64,000 bases of DNA. It comes from Pseudooceanicola sediminis. Its GTDB lineage: Bacteria > Pseudomonadota > Alphaproteobacteria > Rhodobacterales > Rhodobacteraceae. The number at the start of each line of letters is the position of its first letter. Positions within the stretch are counted from its first letter, which is position 1. The translations under genes were made by a program, and so were the position numbers. Below the pieces are notes generated by a model. The model saw only the letters and a list, made by a program, of their open reading frames with translations. It did not search any database and had not been told where the DNA came from. The stretch lies in contig NZ_QWJJ01000001.1 of assembly GCF_003575965.1 (NCBI RefSeq), forward strand, positions 62,001-126,000, written 5' to 3'. Shown here piece after piece: positions 7,422 to 16,684 of this stretch.

Positions 7422-10049
7422 GTGACGAGCCCCCGCACCCGATTGGCCCGCACCACAATGAACCGTACCGGGCTGAACTGCCTCGGGCCGCGCTGCAAGG
7501 CCGCGACCCTGCGGGGGCTGCTTGTGGCATGTTTCGTACTGGCCCTTGTCGCGGTGCCGGGGGTCGGCGTCGTGTCGCCGGGGGCCGCCCTGGCCCAGAG
7601 CGCGACACAAAGCGATACCAGCGCGAGCACGAGCACGGTGCCCCTGAGCGAAGAGGATTATACGCAGTGGCAGGCGGTGGCGAACCGGGCCGAGGACGCG
7701 ATACAGACGAACCGCGCGTCTGATACGGCGCTGGAATCGCTGCGGACCGAACTGGTCGACTGGCGGGCGCGTTTCGCGGCCAATCACACCGATACGACGG
7801 CAGCGGCGCGGGCAGTGCAGGCCCAGCTGGATACGTTGGGCCCGGCCCCGGCCGAGGGCGAGGAAGAAGCCCCCGAGGTTGCCGAGCAGCGCGCCAGCCT
7901 GAACGACAAGCTGGCCGAGATCCAGGCCCCGTCGCGCAGGGCCGAACTGGCACACAGCCAGGCGGATGCGCTGGTGCGGTCGGTCGACGGAATGCTGCGC
8001 GCACGGCAGACGGATGCGATGCTGGAGCTGGGACCGGCCCCCATCGATCCGACCAAATGGCCCGCAGCGATCACTGACCTGACGAGCTATTTCGTGCAGA
8101 TGGTCGAAGAGCCGCGCGACGCCTGGGCGAACCAGGGCAAACGCGCCGCCTTCATGAAAAACCTGCCGGTATTGCTGGGCCTGCTGGCGCTGGCGCTGTT
8201 GCTGGTTCTGCGCGGTCGAAGCTGGTTCGAACGGCTGGCCTTTCGCCTGGTGGCCAAGGAACGCACGGCGGTGCGCTGGCTGATTTCGTTCGTGGTTTCG
8301 CTGGGCCAGATCATCATCCCGACGGTCGGGGCGCTGATGATTTCAAGCGCGATCATGGCGAGCGGCATCGGGGGCACGGCGATCGAGGCCCTGGCGACGG
8401 TATTGCCGGCGGCCGGGTTCCAGCTGTTTTTTGCCCGCTGGCTGGGCAACAATATCTTTCCGATGTCCGATTCCGGCGAGCTGCCGCTGGAGCTGAGCGC
8501 GGCACAGCGCCGCGAGGGACGCCTGTACGCGTTGTTCTTTGGTGGTCTGCTGGCCGCCGATACCCTGCTGAACGCCGCCGGAGAGGCCGCCGCCTGGAGC
8601 GATGCGACGCACAACGTGCTGCATTTCCCGATCGTCGTTCTGGTCGGCCTGTTCCTGTTGCGGATTTCGCGGTTTATCGTGGTGCACGCGAGGTCGGATG
8701 ACAGCGAAAGCGAAGACCGGTCATTCCGGCGGCATCTGATCATCCTGCTGGCGCGTCTGGTCAGCATCATGGCGATTGTCGGGCCGCTTCTTGCGGCTGT
8801 CGGATATTTCAAGGTTGGCAGCGCGATTTCGCTTCAGACCCTCAAGTCGCTGATGCTGATTTCATTGCTGATCGGTATCCAGAAGCTGATCGAGGAAATC
8901 TATGTCCTGATCACGCGGGACCGGGCCGGTGTGGCCGAGTCGCTGTGGCCGGTCCTGGCGGGCTTTGCGGTGACGTTGCTGTCCCTGCCGGTCTTTGCGC
9001 TGATCTGGGGCGCGCGCGTCACCGACCTGGCCGAGCTCTGGTCAGAGTTCAAGGGCGGTTTCAGCCTGGGTGACACCCATATCTCGCCCGGTGATTTCGT
9101 CACCTTCGTCATCGTTTTCGCGTTGTGCTATGCCCTGACGCGGGTGGTGCAGGGGACGTTGAAGACCACCGTCCTGCCCAAGACCAAGCTGGACATCGGC
9201 GGTCAGAACGCGGTGGTGTCGGGGCTTGGCTACATCGGGATCTTTCTGGCGGCGCTGGCGGCAATCACGACGGCCGGGATCGACCTGAGCTCTCTGGCCA
9301 TCGTCGCCGGGGCGCTGTCCGTCGGTGTGGGTTTCGGCCTGCGCACGATCGTCGAGAACTTTGTTTCGGGTATCATCCTGCTGGTCGAGCGGCCTATTTC
9401 GGAGGGCGACTGGATCGAGGCCGGTGGGCAGATGGGCTTTGTGCGCAACATCTCGGTCCGCTCGACCCGGATCGAGACGTTCGACCGCACCGACGTGATC
9501 GTGCCGAACGCCGACCTGATTTCGGGCGTGGTGACCAACTGGACCCGAGGCAACATGATCGGGCGGTTGATCGTCAAGGTCGGCGTGGCCTATGGCAACG
9601 ATACCCGCCGGGTCCAGGACATTCTTCAGGAGATCGCGGAAGCCCAGCCGCTGGTGCTGCTGAACCCGCCGCCGGGAATCATCTTCAACGGCTTCGGCGC
9701 GGATTCTCTGGATTTCGAGATGCGGATGATCCTGCGGGATATCACGCAGGTGCTGGTGGTGCAGACCGAGGTGAACCACCAGATCGCCGAACGGTTCAAG
9801 GAAGAGGGCATCGAGATACCCTTTGCGCAACGCGACATCTGGCTGCGCAATCCCGAAGCGTTGTTGCAGGGCAAACCGGGCGTCGCCGCGCCCGCGCCCG
9901 GCGCAGACGACACCCAGGGCGCCGAGACACCGGTTGAGCACAAGGATCAGTCGCCCGGCCCGGGCCGCGCGCCGGCCCATATGCGCGATCGCAATCCGGA
10001 CGATGCGCCGGAGGCTGATGGCACCGGCGAAGGGGATGCAGACCGATAG
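7422..10049 (+). CDS. large mechanosensitive ion channel (DUF3772-MscS)
   Basis: An 875-residue inner-membrane channel. A hydrophobic signal or anchor segment lies near residues 25-60. It is followed by a polar, coiled-coil-like periplasmic region (DUF3772-like, to about residue 230) rich in Glu, Ala and Gln. About ten membrane segments follow between residues 245 and 640. The C-terminal MscS core has the pore helix VAGALSVGVGFGLRTIVENFVSGIILL and the cytosolic beta domain SEGDWIEAGGQMGFVRNISVRST. The tail after residue 820 is Pro/Gly/Asp-rich and probably disordered. The GTG start at 7422 has GGGAGG at a good distance, 12 bp after cysK. Such channels release osmolytes on hypo-osmotic shock. 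Confidence 0.9.
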   Translation: MTSPRTRLARTTMNRTGLNCLGPRCKAATLRGLLVACFVLALVAVPGVGVVSPGAALAQSATQSDTSASTSTVPLSEEDYTQWQAVANRAEDAIQTNRASDTALESLRTELVDWRARFAANHTDTTAAARAVQAQLDTLGPAPAEGEEEAPEVAEQRASLNDKLAEIQAPSRRAELAHSQADALVRSVDGMLRARQTDAMLELGPAPIDPTKWPAAITDLTSYFVQMVEEPRDAWANQGKRAAFMKNLPVLLGLLALALLLVLRGRSWFERLAFRLVAKERTAVRWLISFVVSLGQIIIPTVGALMISSAIMASGIGGTAIEALATVLPAAGFQLFFARWLGNNIFPMSDSGELPLELSAAQRREGRLYALFFGGLLAADTLLNAAGEAAAWSDATHNVLHFPIVVLVGLFLLRISRFIVVHARSDDSESEDRSFRRHLIILLARLVSIMAIVGPLLAAVGYFKVGSAISLQTLKSLMLISLLIGIQKLIEEIYVLITRDRAGVAESLWPVLAGFAVTLLSLPVFALIWGARVTDLAELWSEFKGGFSLGDTHISPGDFVTFVIVFALCYALTRVVQGTLKTTVLPKTKLDIGGQNAVVSGLGYIGIFLAALAAITTAGIDLSSLAIVAGALSVGVGFGLRTIVENFVSGIILLVERPISEGDWIEAGGQMGFVRNISVRSTRIETFDRTDVIVPNADLISGVVTNWTRGNMIGRLIVKVGVAYGNDTRRVQDILQEIAEAQPLVLLNPPPGIIFNGFGADSLDFEMRMILRDITQVLVVQTEVNHQIAERFKEEGIEIPFAQRDIWLRNPEALLQGKPGVAAPAPGADDTQGAETPVEHKDQSPGPGRAPAHMRDRNPDDAPEADGTGEGDADR

Positions 10050-10084
10050 GGCTGTCCGGGTCAATCCCGCGCTGAAAACCAAGC

Positions 10085-10116
10085 TCCTGCGCGCCCGCGA
10101 AAACCGGCGCGCAGGA
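10085..10116. other. 11-bp perfect stem-loop downstream of the mscS-type gene
   Basis: Arms TCCTGCGCGCC (10085-10095) and GGCGCGCAGGA (10106-10116) enclose a 10-base loop. There is no T-tract on the plus strand, so it is not a classical intrinsic terminator. It may stabilise the 3' end of the upstream mRNA. Confidence 0.6.
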
Positions 10117-10181
10117 AAGCGTCAAAAAACCGAAAATAGCTGTTGAACTCCAACCAGATCCAACGCTAAAGAGACCCCCAC

Positions 10182-10271
10182 GGACAGGTGGCCGAGTGGT
10201 CGAAGGCGCACGCCTGGAAAGTGTGTAGGCGGGAGACCGTCTCCAGGGTTCGAATCCCTGTCTGTCCGCCA
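10182..10271 (+). tRNA. tRNA-Ser (anticodon GGA)
   Basis: A 90-base gene folds as a class II tRNA. The acceptor arm is GGACAGG with TCTGTCC, then discriminator G and an encoded CCA. The D arm is GCCGAGTGGTCGAAGGC. The anticodon loop is CTGGAAA between CACGC and GTGTG, giving anticodon GGA, which reads UCC and UCU. The variable arm is long (GGCGGGAGACCGTCTC region), as expected for serine. The T arm is CAGGG-TTCGAAT-CCCTG. It lies alone between the MscS gene and the convergent histidine kinase gene. Confidence 0.97.
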
Positions 10272-10320
10272 TTTACATCAGATCATGATATTTCGCCGCT
10301 GTTTGGCGGTTGCGCAGACA

Positions 10321-12660
10321 CTAGGTGTCAAAGCGTGTCGACATGCGTCCGCCGGTCATGCCGGTGCTGGCCTCGGTCAACAGGCGGCGCAGGATACGAA
10401 CGCGGATCGGCTTGGCGATCACGTCGTCCAGGCCCGCGGCGCGCAGTCGTTCGGTCACGTCGTCACCTACATGCGCGGTCAATGCGATGATGCGGCTGTG
10501 CTGGCACGGACCGGGAGCCGCACGAATGGCTGCGGTCGCTTCGATGCCGTCCATCACCGGCATGGACACATCCATCAGGATGATATCGTAGTGCGACATC
10601 TGGCTCAGCTCGACGCCGCGCTTGCCGTTTTCGGCCTCGGTCACGCTGTGTCCGTCCCGTTCCAGCATACGCCGGGCAACAAAGCGGTTGGTCGGGTTAT
10701 CCTCGACCAGCAGAATGCGCTGTGGTGGGGCAATGTTGTCTTCGGCGTGGTCGGTCGCAACGGCGGTGGGAATGGCATGCGCGACGGGGAGGGGCAGACG
10801 CACCTGGAACGTTGTGCCGTGGCCCACGCGGCTGCGCACCGAGATGTCGCCACCCATGGCGGTGGCAATGCGCCGCGAGATTCCCAAGCCCAACCCGGTG
10901 CCCTGAATCTGAAGCGCGATGGCGCCGTCCAGTCGCACGAAATCATCGAAGATACGCTCACATTCCGCATCTGTCATGCCGATCCCGGTATCGTGAATGG
11001 CCAGTGTCATGATGTCATTCGTGCGCTGCGCCTCTATCGTGACGGTGCCGTTGCTGGTGAACTTGACGGCATTCGACACGAGGTTGAGCAGAACCTGCCG
11101 CACCCGCGTCGCATCGCCATTGACCCAGCCCAGCGTATTTGCCCCGGAGCGTTGCAGACGGTTGCCTTGGGTGCGCGCGCGCGGTCTCTCGCTCGCCATG
11201 ATATCGTTCAGCAATTGATCCAGGTCGAAAGGAGCAGGGTGGATCACGACGTCGCTGCCCTCGATCTGGGTGATGTCGAGCACGTCGTTGACGAGATCCA
11301 GCAGGGTCTGCGCCGACGTCCGAACGACATTCAGATATGTCGCGCTTTCGGTCGGGCTGTCGCCCTCGGCCATCAGGTCGATCGTGCCGAGGATCCCGTT
11401 CAGCGGCGTACGCATCTCATGGCTGATCACCCCGAGAAAACGGGCCTTGGCGCGCTCTCCCGCAAGGGCCTGGTCGCGAGAGGCGGTCAGTTCGGCCTCA
11501 GAGGCGACCTGGTGCGAGATGTCGCGCACGACGCAGACCAGCATTGCAACGCCCTCGCGGTTGCTGACATCCATCGAGAGTTCGACCGGAAACGACGATC
11601 CGGTCCGGGCGCGTCCGATCAGCCGATAGCCGGTGCGCGGACCGGCATTGCAGGCCTGGAACAGGTCCGCCCCGGAAACCCCGAGCAGCCCGCTGGAGCC
11701 TTCGCGGCGCAGGAAGGTGCCAGCCGGCAGGCCGTCGATTTCACCGCTGCCAAGCTGAAACATCTCCTCTGCGGTACGATTGGCGTTGCGCAGCCGTCCG
11801 CGCGGGTCGAACAGCAGGATCGCATCGCGGGAGGTATTGAAAATCGTCTCGAGCCGGGCGGAGGTGGCGAGGTTCTGCTGCAACCGTTTCTTGGCCACCT
11901 GCGCCAGGGAGCGGAACAGGATCACGAGGGCCGTCAGCGCCGCGAGCAGAACCGAACTGACCCATGCCAACCCCTTCAGCACTTGCGCCACGTCAAGACG
12001 GGCCATGTCTGCCTGCGAGACGAATTCGAGGTTGCTGAACGACAGGATATAACGGAGGTCGGGGCGCAACGGGATCAAGGCACGCTGAATCGGGGCGAGC
12101 CGTCCGATCAACGCGGAGTCCGGGCTGTCGATGTCGGGCGCGAAATCCTTGATCTTGCGATCCAGTTCGGCAAAGGCGCCGTCCAACACTGGATTGAGCA
12201 AGGCCTGCGAATAGAGTTGGGCATGGGCCAAGGTGTCGAGGCGGCTGTACAGGATATCGTAGCGTTTCCGAACATAAGCCAGCGCCTTGGTCAGATCCGC
12301 GCTGGCCCTTGTCTGCGCGGCATCCTGTTGATCCGTTCCCGCGTCTGACGCCGCCTGTTGCGTGGCATCGGCCAGGGTCGGCGCCGGCGAGGGGGTGATC
12401 TGGCTGGCCCCGGCGGCAGTGGTGGCCCAAAGCTGGGCCGCCTGCACCGAGAGCTGGAATTCCAGGAATTCGACTTCGAGCTGAGAAAGCGTCCATTGGA
12501 TATTATCCGTCGGAGAGGACGCAAGCTCGGCCAGTTTCTGGCGCACGTCGGTCAGCAGATAGACAATGGCGATCAGGCAGAGCCCGGTGGTCGTCGCCAG
12601 AAATCCCAGGCGAATGACGGCGGTGTCCAGACTGGTCCATTTTATCGAGAGACGGGACAT
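10321..12660 (-). CDS. membrane-bound hybrid sensor histidine kinase/response regulator
   Basis: A 779-residue protein. TM1 is at residues 15-37. A largely helical periplasmic region extends to about residue 220, and TM2 (LLAALTALVILF) lies near residue 240. A PAS domain follows near residues 265-390 (AILLFDPRGRLRNANRTAEEMF). The H-box VISHEMRTPLNGILG carries phospho-acceptor His414. An HATPase_c domain has NLVSNAVKFT, DTGIGMTD and GTGLGLGISRR. A C-terminal receiver domain has ILLVEDN and LMDVSMPVMDG near residue 715. No HPt domain is seen here, so the phosphate must pass to one encoded elsewhere. A GGAG element precedes the ATG. The gene lies 62 bp behind the secreted protein at 12723-13202, likely its sensory partner. 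Confidence 0.92.
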   Translation of the reverse strand: MSRLSIKWTSLDTAVIRLGFLATTTGLCLIAIVYLLTDVRQKLAELASSPTDNIQWTLSQLEVEFLEFQLSVQAAQLWATTAAGASQITPSPAPTLADATQQAASDAGTDQQDAAQTRASADLTKALAYVRKRYDILYSRLDTLAHAQLYSQALLNPVLDGAFAELDRKIKDFAPDIDSPDSALIGRLAPIQRALIPLRPDLRYILSFSNLEFVSQADMARLDVAQVLKGLAWVSSVLLAALTALVILFRSLAQVAKKRLQQNLATSARLETIFNTSRDAILLFDPRGRLRNANRTAEEMFQLGSGEIDGLPAGTFLRREGSSGLLGVSGADLFQACNAGPRTGYRLIGRARTGSSFPVELSMDVSNREGVAMLVCVVRDISHQVASEAELTASRDQALAGERAKARFLGVISHEMRTPLNGILGTIDLMAEGDSPTESATYLNVVRTSAQTLLDLVNDVLDITQIEGSDVVIHPAPFDLDQLLNDIMASERPRARTQGNRLQRSGANTLGWVNGDATRVRQVLLNLVSNAVKFTSNGTVTIEAQRTNDIMTLAIHDTGIGMTDAECERIFDDFVRLDGAIALQIQGTGLGLGISRRIATAMGGDISVRSRVGHGTTFQVRLPLPVAHAIPTAVATDHAEDNIAPPQRILLVEDNPTNRFVARRMLERDGHSVTEAENGKRGVELSQMSHYDIILMDVSMPVMDGIEATAAIRAAPGPCQHSRIIALTAHVGDDVTERLRAAGLDDVIAKPIRVRILRRLLTEASTGMTGGRMSTRFDT

Positions 12661-12722
12661 CTGCGACTCCGCAAAAGACTGCCTGCGGTCGAAGATGCAG
12701 CGCAGAACAGGGCGCTATCGGA

Positions 12723-13202
12723 TCAGTCGATCATGGTTATCCGGTCAAGTTGCCAGATCGAATTGGAATAGATCACCTCCGATTGATATTCGGGCGAGGA
12801 ATCATAGGGATAGACCAGCCACAACGGCCCCTTCGTGCGCAGGGTCATGTGTTTTCCGTTGCGCTGATAGGCCAGGATCGCACCGTCGTCGGTAAAGTCG
12901 TCGACGGGTACGGAAATCGAATAATCGTTCGCGGCCGTCAGTTGCACCTGGCCCTGCGTGACGCCAAAATGATCCAGCAAATCGACCATTCGCACACCGC
13001 GAAAGTGTTGGGCGCCTTCGGTCCAGATCGTCGTCGTGTCGAATTCGGTGACGGGAAGCGCCTCGAGCTGGGTGATGGTCATGCCGACGACCCTGTCGGG
13101 CAAGGTGACGGTCAATATGTCCTCGCCCGAGGCGGCTGCGGCCAGGGGCGCACAGGCAAAGCCGACCAGCGCGATGAGCGTCTTTCTTTTGCAGATATTC
13201 AT
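12723..13202 (-). CDS. secreted protein with an oxidoreductase-molybdopterin-like (SUOX) fold
   Basis: A 159-residue exported protein. A Sec signal peptide (KTLIALVGFACAPLAAAA) ends near residue 24. The remainder resembles the small molybdopterin-domain proteins often found beside sensor kinases. It has a beta-rich pattern with FRGVRMVDLLDHFG near residue 68, LTAANDYSISVPVDDF and the late segment GPLWLVYPYD. The molybdenum-ligand Cys of true sulfite-oxidase-type enzymes is absent, and the only Cys lies in the signal peptide, so it is probably a ligand-binding or structural relative rather than an enzyme. It starts at 13202 with AAAGGG upstream and precedes the hybrid kinase in the same direction. 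A periplasmic sensory accessory role is inference. Confidence 0.7.
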   Translation of the reverse strand: MNICKRKTLIALVGFACAPLAAAASGEDILTVTLPDRVVGMTITQLEALPVTEFDTTTIWTEGAQHFRGVRMVDLLDHFGVTQGQVQLTAANDYSISVPVDDFTDDGAILAYQRNGKHMTLRTKGPLWLVYPYDSSPEYQSEVIYSNSIWQLDRITMID

Positions 13203-13602
13203 GTCTAACCCTTTCAGCGCACCGGTCGGACCGTGTCGCGCGATCGTCCTGTGCCGGAATGATGCCGGGGATTTCCGCTACCTTGGATCACCCCCGGTTT
13301 TGTAGATCGCTAAGCCATATGTCTTAATGCTTCCTGTAGCTTCGGGGGCTCGCGCTCGGAATAACCCGGACAATTTGGTGCGAAACACGCGCCATGGGAC
13401 TGGGGAGGAGACGAGGCACCTCCAAGGCGGGCGGTCGCGCGCTACGGGGTGGGTGTCTGCAATTTTCATGAAATTGCCGCGGCGCAGTGTGGTGCATTGC
13501 TGCGCGGATTAAAGCTATCTTCACGCCTGTTCTTTCATACCTGCCAGGAGATTTTGGCGCGCCGTTGGACCGGTCGCCGTGGCTGATATGCAGGGGATAC
13601 TC
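13203..13602. other. divergent intergenic region between the kinase operon and the chemoreceptor
   Basis: No gene is supported in these 400 bp. They must hold the two divergent promoters. The clearest structure is an inverted repeat, GCAATTT (13459-13465) and AAATTGC (13471-13477), about 130 bp before the chemoreceptor start. It is a possible operator. Confidence 0.5.
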
Positions 13603-16600
13603 ATGGGCCTTTCCAGGATTCGGATCGCATTCCGGTTGCCTGCGGCGTTTTTTCTTATCGTCGCACTGTCATTGGGTGTTCTTGGAGTTTTCTCCTATCG
13701 TTCGGCCAAGGTGACGCTGGTCAAATCCGGCGAGGCGGAGCTGATGGACGTCGCGGCATCGCGTGGGGACGCGCTGAAACGATGGTCGGAGGCGGTCAAT
13801 ACCGACCTGATGATGCAGGCCCGTAGCCCTTTGCTGCAAAACGCGCTTCGGACGTTTTCCGCAGCCTGGACCGTGCTGGGCCCGGAGGCGGCGGATACGC
13901 TTTATAGATTGTACGTGACAGAAAACGGCTTTCCGTCCTTTTTGCGGCTGAACACCTCCGATGCCGGTGACGGATCGGTCTATTCGCGCGCCCACCTCAG
14001 GTTTCACGACCATTTCAGGTCGCTGATGAAACGGGGCGCCTACCGGGATATCTACGTCTTCAATGCCGAAGGCGAAATGGTCTATTCCGTAGCCAAGCAG
14101 AGCGATTTTGCGAAATCCGCAACCGATGGGACAGGCGGCGCGTTTTTTGACGCGGTGACGCGTATCCTTGCCGACCCGGAGGCCGAAGGTTCGGAATTCA
14201 TCGACTTCTTCGATTATGGGGATGCGCAGGAATCCTCCTCGTTCCTGATTGCGCCGGTCCGCCAGGAAGATGGCGCGACAATCGGAGCGATCGCATATCG
14301 CATGACGACCGCGACGCTGTCGGAAAACATCGGTCACAGTGCCGGATTGGGTCAGACGGGGCAGACCTTTGCCATCGGAAACGACGGCATCGCGCGGACC
14401 GAAGCGAAGGGGTGGCACAATGCGCCGCTTCCGGAGGGGGCGCTTTTGCTGGGCGCGCTGCGTGGCGCCAAGGGGATCATGGGCGACGCTGCTGCCATGG
14501 AGCTGAGCGATCTGAACAACCAGATTTCCGCTTATGCCCCTGCCAAGGTGTTTGACAAGGACTGGATCATTATCGCGTCCAAGAACCTGGATGAAATACT
14601 GGAGCCGGTTGCAAATTTCATGAGCAATACCATAATCTTTGGCGGCATAACCTTGTTTGTTTCGGCGCTGCTCGGGCTGTTTATCGCGCTTGGTGTTTCT
14701 GGTCCGCTGCGCGATATCAAACGCAGCATCGAAGACGTAAGCCGGGAAAATTACGACAACGCCGTGCCCCACGGAAAGCGACGTGACGAGATCGGCGATA
14801 TTGGGCGCGCCCTCGAGGCACTGCGCGCCCGCCTGGCCGGAACCAGTACCCTGACCAAGGAAATGTCCTTCAAGAGCGCTGCACTCGGTTCGACCTCGGC
14901 CGCGCTGATGATCACGGATGACGATTTCAACATCACCTATCTGAACGACGCGGTTAAGGTGATGATGCGCAATCAACTGGAGCAATTCAGGACCGTTCTG
15001 AAGACCTTTGACCCCGATAGCCTGATCGGCGTCAACATCGACATATTCCATGCCAAGCCCGATCAGATCAGGCGGTTGATCGAAGATCCGTCGAAGATGC
15101 CGTTCCGCACCGATATTCGTGTCGGAACCGCCCGGATCCAGATTGAACTGAGCCCGGTATGGGGACCGGAGGGCGACTTTGCCGGTTTGGTCGTGGAATG
15201 GGCGGATGTGACCGAGGAACGCCGCAAGACGTCGGTGCTGGCCGCGATCGAAAGCGGTCAGATCATGGCGGAATGTGATGTCGACGGGCGCTTTGTCCGG
15301 GTCAATGCAAACTTTGCCACGATGATCGGCCAGTCTGCAGATCGGATTATCGGTCGCAATTTTACCGACATGATTACCTTGGACAGCCAGGAAGAGAATG
15401 TCGGCTCGATCCTGACCACGGTTCATGCCGGTACCGCGGTTCAGGGCCGCTTTAATATCAAGCGCGATCAGCAGGGGGAGGCGATCGTCGAGGGCGGATT
15501 CTATCCCGTGATCGACCGGCGAAACGACACGATTGGCGTGTCCCTGATCGGGTCGGATGTAACCGCGGCGCAGGTGCAGCTCAACATGGCAGAGGAGCGC
15601 CAGCGCGCCATGCAGGCGGCGCAGCAGGCTGTCGTGGAATCGTTGAGCGTAGGTATGCGCGATATCTCCAACGGCGATCTGACAACCCGGCTGGATGTGG
15701 CTTTTGCCCCGGAATATGAACAGCTGAGGATGGATTTCAACGATGCGCTTGAAAATCTGACCCGAGCGATGCGCAACATCGCGGGCGAAACCGGCGCGAT
15801 GCATGCCGAGACCTCGGAAATCGTCAAGGCCGCTGATGAGATGTCGGTGCGTACGGAGCGGCAGGCAATGACCTTGCAGGAGACCGCCTCGAGTCTGGAC
15901 GAGTTGACGACCAATATCACGCAAACGGCCAATGGGGCGGCCAAGGCCAACCAGGTCGTGAGCGAGGCCAGGACCCGCGCCGAGCAGAGTGGCAGCGTGG
16001 TGGATGAAGCCGAAAACGCAATGGCCCAGATTGCGGCGTCATCGCAGGAAATCGTCAAGGTGATCAGCGTGATTGACGACATTTCCTTCCAGACCAACCT
16101 GCTGGCGCTGAACGCCGGGGTCGAAGCCGCCCGCGCAGGCGAGGCCGGGCGCGGATTTGCGGTGGTGGCGACCGAGGTGCGGGCGCTGGCACAGCGCTGC
16201 GCCAATGCCGCGGCAGAGATCAATCAATTGATTTCGGTTTCGGGACAGCATGTTTCGCGCGGTGTCGAGCTGGTCGGTGTGACGGGCGAGACATTGAAAA
16301 AGATCGTCCACTCGATTTCCGACATTTCGGACTATATCGCCGAGATTGCCGATGCCGGAAAAGAGCAATCGATCGGATTGGCGCAGGTCAATTCGGCGGT
16401 GAACCAGATCGATCATGTCACACAACAGAATGCCGCGATGTTCGAGGAAACGACATCGGCCAGTCACGCACTGGCGCAACGTGCCAATAGTCTGACCGAG
16501 ACCATCGGGCATTTCCAGATTGGCGAAACCGCCATTGCCCGGACCATGTCGCAGAAAAAGGCGCGTACGGCGCGCGGTCCCGTCGCCCAGGGAAATCTGG

Positions 16601-16650
16601 CCGTGGCGCAGGCACCCAGGAGTGATCCAAACGACTGGGAAGATTTCTGA
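13603..16650 (+). CDS. methyl-accepting chemotaxis protein with periplasmic sensor and PAS domains
   Basis: A 1015-residue chemoreceptor. TM1 (PAAFFLIVALSLGVLGVFSY) is at residues 11-31. A long periplasmic Cache-like sensor reaches about residue 340. TM2 (IIFGGITLFVSALLGLFIAL) is at about residues 345-365. HAMP and linker sequence follow. Two PAS-like repeats lie at about residues 430-660. A second helical linker leads to the methyl-accepting domain, whose hairpin tip is DISFQTNLLALNAGVEAARAGE near residue 830. The last residues NDWEDF resemble the NWETF-type tether that recruits CheR/CheB. I prefer the ATG at 13603, since GGGGAT lies upstream; in-frame starts at 13588 and 13579 are alternatives. 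CheB and CheD genes follow, so adaptation is encoded here, but CheA and CheW are not. Confidence 0.93.
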   Translation: MGLSRIRIAFRLPAAFFLIVALSLGVLGVFSYRSAKVTLVKSGEAELMDVAASRGDALKRWSEAVNTDLMMQARSPLLQNALRTFSAAWTVLGPEAADTLYRLYVTENGFPSFLRLNTSDAGDGSVYSRAHLRFHDHFRSLMKRGAYRDIYVFNAEGEMVYSVAKQSDFAKSATDGTGGAFFDAVTRILADPEAEGSEFIDFFDYGDAQESSSFLIAPVRQEDGATIGAIAYRMTTATLSENIGHSAGLGQTGQTFAIGNDGIARTEAKGWHNAPLPEGALLLGALRGAKGIMGDAAAMELSDLNNQISAYAPAKVFDKDWIIIASKNLDEILEPVANFMSNTIIFGGITLFVSALLGLFIALGVSGPLRDIKRSIEDVSRENYDNAVPHGKRRDEIGDIGRALEALRARLAGTSTLTKEMSFKSAALGSTSAALMITDDDFNITYLNDAVKVMMRNQLEQFRTVLKTFDPDSLIGVNIDIFHAKPDQIRRLIEDPSKMPFRTDIRVGTARIQIELSPVWGPEGDFAGLVVEWADVTEERRKTSVLAAIESGQIMAECDVDGRFVRVNANFATMIGQSADRIIGRNFTDMITLDSQEENVGSILTTVHAGTAVQGRFNIKRDQQGEAIVEGGFYPVIDRRNDTIGVSLIGSDVTAAQVQLNMAEERQRAMQAAQQAVVESLSVGMRDISNGDLTTRLDVAFAPEYEQLRMDFNDALENLTRAMRNIAGETGAMHAETSEIVKAADEMSVRTERQAMTLQETASSLDELTTNITQTANGAAKANQVVSEARTRAEQSGSVVDEAENAMAQIAASSQEIVKVISVIDDISFQTNLLALNAGVEAARAGEAGRGFAVVATEVRALAQRCANAAAEINQLISVSGQHVSRGVELVGVTGETLKKIVHSISDISDYIAEIADAGKEQSIGLAQVNSAVNQIDHVTQQNAAMFEETTSASHALAQRANSLTETIGHFQIGETAIARTMSQKKARTARGPVAQGNLAVAQAPRSDPNDWEDF

Positions 16651-16684
16651 TGCCGACCCGCGAACAGAACGGAGCTGATACCAG

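Noticed and set aside
10282-12348. Plus-strand frame of 687 residues opposite the hybrid kinase
   Set aside because: The kinase on the minus strand has all its catalytic motifs; the opposite frame is a codon-bias shadow.
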